Shown here: piece after piece, positions 8,160-14,141 of the stretch
Position numbering within the stretch: the first letter of the stretch is position 1
Layout of the letters: every line of letters begins with the position of its first letter
Assembly (NCBI GenBank): GCA_001275005.1
Contig: JWZX01000175.1
Span: 1 to 14,141, forward strand
Length of the DNA: 14,141 nt
Reading direction: 5' to 3'
Origin: Chrysochromulina tobinii
Taxonomy: Eukaryota > Haptophyta > Prymnesiales > Chrysochromulinaceae
The notes under the pieces: generated by a model
What the model was told of the DNA's origin: nothing
Databases searched by the model: none
What the model saw: only the letters and a program-made list of their open reading frames with translations
Position numbers and translations under genes: made by a program

Positions 8160-8313
8160 ACGTAAAGCATACAGATACACGACGCGACGTGTGTGTACAC
8201 ATGTATCAGGTAGGTTAGGCTCAGGGCGTAGGCTCTCGGCGCGACGCTCCATAGAAAAGTTTTCTTTTGTCTCACCGGACCGTACCTAACGAGGCGGGCG
8301 ACCATCGGGCGGC

Positions 8314-8320
8314 TATATAA
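8314..8320 (+). promoter_or_regulatory. TATA box upstream of the ZC2HC1-like gene
   Basis: TATATAA lies in a GC-rich context 112 bases before the ATG at 8432. A transcription start about 25-35 bases downstream (near 8345-8355) would leave a 5' UTR of roughly 80 bases. It is the only consensus TATA element seen at a sensible distance from a start codon in the window. Confidence 0.55.
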
Positions 8321-8431
8321 CTCGGCCTTGGCACGGCGGGAGCGGGGCGGGGTGCTTATCGTTCCGCCCGACACAGCGCTTCTTCGACTTTTTTGGTCAT
8401 TCAACGCGGTCCGCGTTCTTGGACGGTGCAT

Positions 8432-10171
8432 ATGTCCGCCGCGGAGCTCGCGAGCGCGCTGCACGCGATGGAGTACAGGTTATCGAAGCAGCTCCTGGAG
8501 ACCAAGCACGGCCTTCATGAAGTCATCGTAGGCGGTTCGGAAAAGAGCTCGCGCGACGGCTCTGGCGGGCCGTCCATCGTCCTGCTCCCCGACGACAGCG
8601 ACGCAGCCTGCGAATCGTGTGGGCGCGAATTCGAAGCGTTCCGTCTCGCCGTTCACGCGCGCGCATGCCAAAGGCTCAGCGCGCGCACACCGCCCGCGGT
8701 AGTCGCTGCGGCGCAGCGTGCCAACAGCATGCGACAGCATGCAATGGCGCTGCTCAAGCAATTGACGAGCCAGCCTGCCCGTCAGCCGCAACAGCAGCTA
8801 TTCTCGCGCTCGGCGACGCCACTCGCACCCGCGGCTGCGGACCGCGACAACCGCACGCAATCGTCGGCGCCATCGAAGCGGCCTCCCGTCGGCGGCGCGC
8901 CCGCTCCCCCAGTCGCTGTGCCGCCAGCTGCGATGCGCTCAGCTCACCCAGAGAGTCGTGGCGCATCGTACCGCCACGACGAGTACGCGTACGCTCAGGA
9001 GTGCGATGACGAAGCGTACGATTGCGACGAGGCGTATGGCGATGAGCACGAGGCTCCCTACGAGGAGGAAGAGCCGCCGCCGCCGCCGAAGCAGCAGGCG
9101 AAGGCACCGCAGCGGCCTCCGCAGCAGCCTAAGAAGCCGCCACCGATGGAGTATGAGGAAGAGGAGCCACCGCCACCGCCGCAGGCGAAGGCACCGCAGC
9201 GGCCTCCGCAGCAGCCTAAGAAGCCGCCACCGATGGAGTATGAGGAAGAGGAGCCACCGCCGCAGGCGAAGGCACCGCAGCGGCCTCCGCAGAAGCAGCC
9301 TAAGAAGCCGCCACCGATGGAGTATGAGGAAGAGGAGCCACCGCCACCGCCGCAGGCGAAGGCGCCGCAGCGGCCGCCTCAGCAGCCTCGCAAGCCGTCG
9401 CCGCCGCCCAAGCAGCCTAGCCCGAGGGCAGATGAGGATGAGTTCCCTCCGCCGCCAGCTCAATACCCGACAGGCGACCTCGGAGAGGATGCCTTCGTGG
9501 ACGAGGAAGAGATGCGACAGCAGCAGGCGCAGTGCGACATCTGCGGGCGCAACTTCAACGCCGACCGGCTCGAGCGCCACCGAGCCATCTGCATCAAGCA
9601 GAGCACGAAGAAGCGAAAGGTCTTCGGAGAGTCAGCCGAGCGCATGAAGCTCCAGGAGAAGCTTGCCGAGGAGCATGCCAAGGAGCTCGAGGCCAAAGCG
9701 GCCAAAAAGGCGCTCTGGAAGCAGCAGTCGGAAAAGTTCCAGAACGCGATGAAGGCCGCGCGTGCCGTCCAGAATGGCGAAGCGCCGCCTGTGCTTGAAC
9801 CCGAGGAAGATTCTCGCGTCCAGTGCCCCCACTGCGGGCGCAAGTTCGAGGCCTTAGTGGCCGAGCGCCACATCCCCAAGTGCGCGCAGACCAAGGCAAA
9901 GCCGAATGCCGTGGGCACGCCGATGAAACGTCAGAGTACGAGCAAGAACCTGCCGGGCATCGGCGGTCCCGCGCCTCCGCCTCCGCCCCCGAAGAAAGAG
10001 AAGGCCGCAGAGGCGACGCCGGAGAAGGTGAAGGAGAAGGAGCCGCAGCTCAACCCTCGCCAGATCCTCGAGGCGAAAAAGGCGGCGGAGAAGGCGGCGG
10101 AGATGGCGTCACCTGCAAAGAAGACGGCCAAGAAGGCGCCGCCGCGTAAAGCCTCGCCGCTCGGCCGCTGA
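8432..10171 (+). CDS. ZC2HC1/FAM164-like protein with three C2HC zinc fingers and a Pro/Glu repeat
   Basis: A single exon of 579 residues from ATG 8432, the first ATG in the frame. Three fingers share identical C-x2-C-x11-H-x3-C spacing: Cys60/63-His75-Cys79, Cys368/371-His383-Cys387 and Cys465/468-His480-Cys484. The second is followed by KKRKVFGES and a charged helix (402-445) containing ALWKQQSEKFQNAMKAAR, as in animal ZC2HC1 proteins, where the next finger follows a short linker as it does here. Between fingers 1 and 2 lies a disordered Gln/Pro-rich region, an acidic Tyr/Asp stretch (180-215) and a tandem Pro/Lys/Glu repeat (222-327). The C-terminus has a proline run (PPPPPP) and a Lys/Ala-rich tail typical of disordered nucleic-acid- or cytoskeleton-binding tails. 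The family's molecular role is not established, so none is assigned. Confidence 0.87.
   Translation: MSAAELASALHAMEYRLSKQLLETKHGLHEVIVGGSEKSSRDGSGGPSIVLLPDDSDAACESCGREFEAFRLAVHARACQRLSARTPPAVVAAAQRANSMRQHAMALLKQLTSQPARQPQQQLFSRSATPLAPAAADRDNRTQSSAPSKRPPVGGAPAPPVAVPPAAMRSAHPESRGASYRHDEYAYAQECDDEAYDCDEAYGDEHEAPYEEEEPPPPPKQQAKAPQRPPQQPKKPPPMEYEEEEPPPPPQAKAPQRPPQQPKKPPPMEYEEEEPPPQAKAPQRPPQKQPKKPPPMEYEEEEPPPPPQAKAPQRPPQQPRKPSPPPKQPSPRADEDEFPPPPAQYPTGDLGEDAFVDEEEMRQQQAQCDICGRNFNADRLERHRAICIKQSTKKRKVFGESAERMKLQEKLAEEHAKELEAKAAKKALWKQQSEKFQNAMKAARAVQNGEAPPVLEPEEDSRVQCPHCGRKFEALVAERHIPKCAQTKAKPNAVGTPMKRQSTSKNLPGIGGPAPPPPPPKKEKAAEATPEKVKEKEPQLNPRQILEAKKAAEKAAEMASPAKKTAKKAPPRKASPLGR
9095..9412 (+). repeat. 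In-frame minisatellite encoding a Pro/Lys/Met-Glu-Tyr/Glu repeat
   Basis: Units start at 9095, 9182, 9263 and 9353 (spacing 87, 81 and 90 bp); the fourth is partial and diverged. Each encodes QAKAPQRPPQ, then a PKKPPPMEYEEEE block and a proline run. Length changes are whole codons: loss of two prolines in unit 2 and an extra lysine in unit 3. Near-identical DNA shows recent tandem duplication within the coding frame. Confidence 0.93.
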
Positions 10172-10912
10172 GGCTTTGAGCGCGATGCGATGCTGAGCCG
10201 TGAGCTCCTCGGATGTCAAATGAGCTCGAGATGTGCATGTCTTCATCATTGGAGTAGTTTTTGTGGCGGCGGCGCGCGGGTCGGCGTCGGGTTGCGCCTT
10301 CGTGCCTATGCATGCGTCCTGAAGAGGTCGGCAGTCGCCAGCTGGTCGCATGTATAGCCCTGTGTCGCGCGTGCGTGTGTTTTTTCCGCACGGCGCCCCC
10401 CGCCGGCCCCCGGCCGGCCGCGAGCGTATAGGCGCCGTAAAAGGCGTACGACGGTCCGGGGGCCCGGATTTTTTAATACGTTCAACGTTGACCGGCCCGT
10501 GTGCGCGCGCGGCGGCGACCGGCGTGGGCGCGGTGCAGCGGGGCTTGACGCGGGCGGAGGTGACAGGACACAGGTGTGCGGCCCCGGCCGGTGCGACGTG
10601 CGTGTCCAATAGGCAACGCTCACGATTCGGTAGGATGCGTCGATTGGATGCGGGGGCCGGGGGCGCCCCGCCTGACCTGTCGAGAACGTCACGCGACGTC
10701 GGACGACCAGACCGTTCATCACACACCCTCCGTTTGCCGTTGATGGCCCCGCGGGCAGTCGGCAGTGGTACACCATTGCTTCCCCCACTCTCCTATACAC
10801 GACCCACGTCCGGCCAGCGCCACAAGTCCAGGTGTGTCCGCGCGTCGCGTCGGTCCCATTCCTTTCAGCGCCCATCTGGCAGTGGCAGTGCACACACACT
10901 GCTGGCCCTCAC
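10172..10912. other. Spacer between convergent genes, very GC-rich, no gene seen
   Basis: This holds the 3' ends of the ZC2HC1-like gene (plus) and DUS3 (minus). Open frames on both strands (for example 10350-10958 plus) give Arg/Pro/Gly-rich proteins without recognisable domains and are treated as chance. A short hairpin with arms tccggg/cccgga (10455-10468) is followed at once by six T (10469-10474), and the palindrome tcaacgttga lies at 10482-10491. No tRNA-like or other RNA gene structure was found beside it. Confidence 0.5.
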
Positions 10913-13197
10913 TCATCCATGCGACTGCGACTCGTCCTTCCCAGTCTCGCCCTCATAGGCATTGGACTTGTGCTTGGGTGTGAAGCTGAAGCCCTTGGGC
11001 ACTGGTCCAAGGAGTAGCTCCGTAATCTTCACCCAGTCCGAGCTCTCCCGGGAAGCCATCAGAGTCTCCAAGTCATTACGCCCGCGGAAGGCCGGCGGCC
11101 GGTCTTGAATACGCGCGGGAAGGCGCTCCAAGAGCCCGACAGGCACGTACCGGTAGAGGAACGAGAGCCACTCAAGCAGGAACTTGCGCACGTTCGCCAC
11201 GCCCTTGTCGTCCGTACCCCAGTGTTCGAGGCCGTAGCGTGTGAACGTCTTCAGGATGTCGAGACGCTCAGAGGCTGAGATGTCCCAGTGGCGTCGCTCC
11301 TTAATCTCAGTGAACAGCCATGGCTTGATCAGTGCGCCACGAGCCACCATGACCGCGGAGACCTGCCCGCCGCCATCCTGGCCCTCCCACGCCGACACCG
11401 CGTCCTCGAAGCTGAACACGTCGCCGTTGCCCGTGAACGCGAAAAAGTTAGGCGCTGCGGCCGCGCGGGCGGCCGCCTCGGCCGCGTTTGCCTCGGCATC
11501 CTCCTCGGAGGCGGCTTTGGCCGCCGCGGCCACCTCGGCAGCCGCGTCGGCCGATTGGCTGGCTGACCACTCGGTGACAGCAAGCTGCTTGCGGCAGTCG
11601 GCCGCGATATCGGCGCAGCGGCGGATGAAGCCCCAGTCCGCATTCTTCGTGTAGCGTTGCTGGCGCGTGCGCCCGTGCAACGTCACCGCCGAGGCGCCCC
11701 ATCCAGGGAGACGCGGGATCAGCTTGTGCGCGTTCGGGCAGTCGTTGTCATACCCGATTCGCATCTTGACCGTGAGAGGGCAGTTGAGAATACTCGACAT
11801 GCTGCGCACCACCATCTGGACGCGCCCCGCGCGCTGCGCCAGCGACGCCCCCATCCCCTTGTTACACACGGAGTCGATCGGGCAGCCCATGTTGATGTCC
11901 ACAAAGTCGAGAGTGCAATGCTCGTTGAGGAGCTGCGCCACGCGCCCCATGTGCTGCGCGTGGTTGCCCGCGATCTGCACGCCAAAGAGATCTTCGCACG
12001 GGTGTCTACGAAGGAGTGCCCATTCCGAGGGAGATCCCTGGAGAAGGCTGGTCGCGAGCGCCATCTCGCCGCAAGTGATGTCGACGCCAAAGTCCTTGCA
12101 CACGCGGCGGAAGGGTAGGTTACCCACGGTCGTGAGCGGCGCCAGGTACAGCTTGCCCCCAAAGTCCAGACGCTGTGCGCGTCGAGACGGAGGCGCGTGA
12201 GGGGTGACGCGTCAGAGATGCATCGGAGATTTGTCAGAGTCACCAGTAAGCGGACAAGGGGATGCGGAGAGGGAGGCGACGGGTCGGGCGGGCGAGGATC
12301 CCATCGAGATCGAGATCGAGATCGACGTACCTTGCGCGGCCTGATCGAGACGTCATGAGCTCCATTCGCCAGTCGGTCACGATACGCTGCCATCGCGGCG
12401 TTGGCTGCCGCGGCGCTGCTGCTGCCGCCCGGGTCCCTCTCCGTCTCCTCCACAGCCACATCCTCTGCAGCCATGTCTGCTTCCGCTGCTTCCTCCACAG
12501 CTGGCGCCGCATGCGCGGCTTTCAAGCGTGCGCACCGTTCCTCATCGTCCTGCTCGTCGGCCGCGCCCTTAGTGCCCTGCTGCAGATGCTCATTCTTGCT
12601 GTTCACGTCATCGACGATTGCCGCCGCAATTCGATCGGTGGTCGCAAAGTCGTACTTGTTCTGCCGCAACTGCTTCGTGATCTCGAACGAGACGAAATTC
12701 ATCTCCTCATATGGAGGCGTTTCGACAGGCTTGCGCAGGCTAAGACCGCTCGGGTCCTGCAGATGGGAGCGGCCGAAGCGGCAAGTGACGCCGAACCGGC
12801 AATCGCCACGGAGCGTCCAAATCGGGCACTCCTCACCGAGGTCCTCGGGCCGTTGCGCAAAGTAGGCAGCGATGTCATGGCTGTAGCGGCACGCGTTGCC
12901 GTATCCGCAAGCCGACGTTTGCACGAAGGCAGAGCACATCTTCATACCCTCTTCGGGCTGTTCGTGCTTGAAGGGCTTGCGATGCTTGTTCATGCCACGC
13001 TGCCGTTTGTGTGGATTGCTGTCCTGAGTATCTGCATCAGCGCTCGGCCGCTCGTGTGTCGGCTTCTCGCCACTCGGGGCGGACGATTCGAGTTCGTGGG
13101 AGGTTGCACGCGGTACAAACGGCGCGGCGGCAGCTGGCGGCGGAGCCAAGTACTCGGCCTTGATGGGTGCGACGCCAGAAGCCAGTTGGCTTGTCAT
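10913..13197 (-). CDS. DUS3: tRNA-dihydrouridine(47) synthase, DUS3/DUS3L type, two exons
   Basis: On the minus strand, exons 13197-12331 and 12172-10913 give 708 residues. DUS3 is an FMN enzyme that reduces uridine 47 in the tRNA variable loop using NADPH. The N-terminus has the typical GVAPIKAEYL (8-17). Two CCCH fingers follow: Cys88/97/103-His107 and Cys124/133/139-His145. After an acidic, Ala-rich linker, exon 2 opens the catalytic barrel: APLTTVGNLPFRR (300-312), VDINMGCPID (380-389, probable catalytic Cys386), LTVKMRIG (422-429, Lys425), TLHGRTRQQRYTK (453-465), FTGNGD (535-540), VARGALIKPWLFTEIKE (565-581), and the helical C-terminal domain ending PKHKSNAYEG. An Ala/Glu-rich insert of about 43 residues (489-531) precedes FTGNGD. 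ATG 13197 is the only ATG at the head of the open frame. Confidence 0.95.
12173..12330 (-). other. Intron of DUS3 (158 nt, phase 0)
   Basis: Read on the minus strand, the donor AAG|GTACGT is near-ideal and the acceptor is CACAG. Splicing joins SIRPRK to RLDFGGKLYLAPL, as expected for DUS3. Just inside the donor are about 3.5 copies of a hexamer (cgagat on the plus strand, 12305-12325). Confidence 0.92.
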
Positions 13198-13535
13198 TGC
13201 TCGACCTTTTTGTTCACGATGTGCCACACTACAGGTGCTCCGGCGGCGTCCACGCAGAGGGCGTCGTCGTCGCCTCTCGGGGCTTCATGGATCTCGCCAG
13301 GGCTGCAGACACGCCAACTCTTGGGTCCTCTGTACAAGTTTGGAGTACCGGTACGGGTTCGCTGGGGGCGGCCTCTTCTGAATCGGCCGCGGGGAGCGGT
13401 CGGCTCCGGGCCTGCGGCTCTTGAGTCGGCCGCGGCTTCGGTCGTCGCGCTGACGTGCGGGGTGTGTGTTGTTGGTGGGTTTGGATCATTGGATGGTTGT
13501 GAGGTTCGTCTGTGTGGTCCGTGTGCCTTTGTGCG

Positions 13536-13570
13536 TCCGCGTGTCCCGTGTGTCCCGTGTGTGTCCCGGC
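13536..13570 (+). repeat. Imperfect cgtg(tg)tcc tandem repeat in a G/T-rich tract
   Basis: Successive units cgtgtcc, cgtgtgtcc and cgtgtgtgtcc each gain one tg dinucleotide. They sit in a strand-asymmetric G/T-rich segment upstream of DUS3 (CA-rich when read on the DUS3 strand). Confidence 0.75.
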
Positions 13571-13773
13571 TCCCCCCGGTGTCTTTTTACCGGTATGGGT
13601 GTTGGTCGGCCCCTTCCCGACCGAGGCTCCGACCGAGACTAAGGTCGCCCTCGCCCTAACAAGGACGCACACAAAGGGTTCAAACGCATAAACGCAAAGC
13701 CAACACAACTTTACTGAGTACTCACTCGCTCGGGCTACTCAAATTCACAACGAGCGACCTTTCCCACTCAGCC

Positions 13774-13789
13774 CCGACCGACCGACCGA
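13774..13789 (+). repeat. (CCGA)4 tetranucleotide repeat
   Basis: Four perfect copies of ccga, followed by ctcggtaggg. Similar ccgac/ccgag motifs occur around 13617-13640. Confidence 0.9.
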
Positions 13790-14001
13790 CTCGGTAGGGA
13801 TTTTCACCCGCGGCAAACTTGGGTCGGCGGGTGACAGGCAGCGACACAAAAGATAAAAGCAATTTGGAGAAAAGTTGGCTGCAGCGCGGCCAGGACGAAG
13901 GCCAGGAGCTTCTAGGAGCCGCGTGCCACCGTGCCATAACGCGCAAATCCAATTCACATTATATTAGTGAACGTAAGCCGCTTCATCGCTTGAGCCCTGG
14001 C

Positions 14002-14106
14002 CTCGACAACTCGACAGGAAACTCGACAGGAACTCGACAGGCTACTCGACAGAATAGCTCTTGATAGCTCGACAGCTACTTGACAGACCTCGACAGACCT
14101 CGACAG
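14002..14106 (+). repeat. Cluster of CTCGACAG octamers
   Basis: Copies lie at 14002 (last base a), 14010, 14022, 14033, 14045, 14068, 14079 (cttgacag), 14089 and 14099. They are separated by variable short spacers, mostly 0-4 nt (often gaaa, gaa, acct). Units are 8-12 bp, too short and irregular for CRISPR. It is best read as a degenerate minisatellite. Confidence 0.88.
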
Positions 14107-14141
14107 AAACCCCCCTGACTACATGTGCCGGCGGCGTCAAG

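Larger units (their letters stand above)
8097..8431 (+). other. Intergenic region: 3' end of the channel gene and promoter of the zinc-finger gene
   Basis: The first half (8097-8215) is AT-richer than the flanking coding DNA and has two symmetric motifs, a stem-loop at 8139-8159 and the palindrome tgtgtacaca at 8192-8201. The second half holds the TATA box of the downstream gene. No coding region or RNA gene was seen. Confidence 0.5.
13198..14141. other. Upstream region of DUS3 to window end, repeat-rich, no gene recognised
   Basis: This 944-base stretch contains the DUS3 promoter side and several simple repeats. A G/T-rich plus-strand tract (13455-13575) holds growing cgtgtcc/cgtgtgtcc units, (ccga)4 lies at 13774-13789, and a CTCGACAG cluster ends the window. 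Open frames such as 13229-13708 minus (His/Thr-rich, repeat-driven) and 13722-13952 minus have no recognisable domain. From about 13840 to 13990 the DNA is AT-richer. A partial gene running off the right edge cannot be excluded. Confidence 0.45.

Noticed and set aside
8939-9580. 213-residue minus-strand Leu/Arg-rich open frame that looks membrane-like and repetitive
   Set aside because: It is the exact reverse of the Pro/Glu coding minisatellite; the apparent hydrophobic repeats are a by-product.
8958-9647. 229-residue plus-strand Arg/Ser/His-rich open frame resembling an SR protein
   Set aside because: It is the shifted frame of the same minisatellite; the ZC2HC1-like frame carries intact zinc fingers on both sides.
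10350-10958. 202-residue plus-strand open frame in the spacer between convergent genes
   Set aside because: Arg/Pro/Gly/Ser-rich with no recognisable motif, and it overlaps the DUS3 3' end.
12262-13659. 465-residue plus-strand open frame
   Set aside because: It lies antisense over the whole first exon and intron of DUS3, whose protein matches its family in detail. The antisense product has no recognisable domain and is a GC-rich shadow.
13664-13700. gggttcaaacg resembling a tRNA B-box
   Set aside because: The flanking bases do not form a T-arm stem, and no acceptor or anticodon arm could be traced.
13722-13952. 76-residue minus-strand open frame near the right edge
   Set aside because: No family features and it runs through the (CCGA)4 repeat. 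It could be part of a gene beyond the window, but nothing here supports that.
14002-14106. CRISPR-like array
   Set aside because: Repeats are only 8 nt with spacers of 0-15 nt, and the window is eukaryotic.

Overview
The window looks like nuclear DNA of a GC-rich unicellular eukaryote. Five of the six genes make eukaryotic protein families, and the sixth (TspO) has a eukaryotic N-terminal leader. Four genes keep a conserved reading frame only after removal of short GT-AG introns; the six introns are 83, 84, 118, 124, 158 and 210 nt. The close gene spacing, the GC richness, a signal-peptide-bearing TspO and a protist-style ion channel suggest an alga with a complex plastid, for example a haptophyte or similar lineage. 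That taxonomic guess is inference.

Layout, left to right: (1) a plus-strand exostosin/GT47-like glycosyltransferase (374-1734, one intron); (2) a plus-strand NAP/SET-family histone chaperone (1911-2960); (3) a minus-strand TspO/MBR-family membrane protein (3485-4378, one intron); (4) a plus-strand four-exon gene (4978-8096) joining an N-terminal C2 domain to a six-transmembrane channel with a cyclic-nucleotide-binding-like C-terminus; (5) a plus-strand ZC2HC1/FAM164-like protein with three C2HC fingers (8432-10171), preceded by a TATA box; (6) a minus-strand DUS3-type tRNA-dihydrouridine synthase with two CCCH fingers (10913-13197, one intron). Spacers of roughly 180-940 bases hold simple repeats and untranslated regions. 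No tRNA, rRNA, CRISPR array or recognisable transposon was found.

The genes do not form a pathway or operon; they read as independent housekeeping or signalling genes. The most noteworthy items are the C2-channel fusion with its atypical pore filter and degenerate cyclic-nucleotide pocket, the exostosin intron flanked by a perfect 8-bp direct repeat (an introner-like signature), the frame-preserving 210-nt intron of the channel, the alanine-rich insert in DUS3, and the proline/glutamate tandem repeats in the zinc-finger protein. All exon structures were deduced by eye from splice consensus, phase and family motifs, with no transcript evidence.
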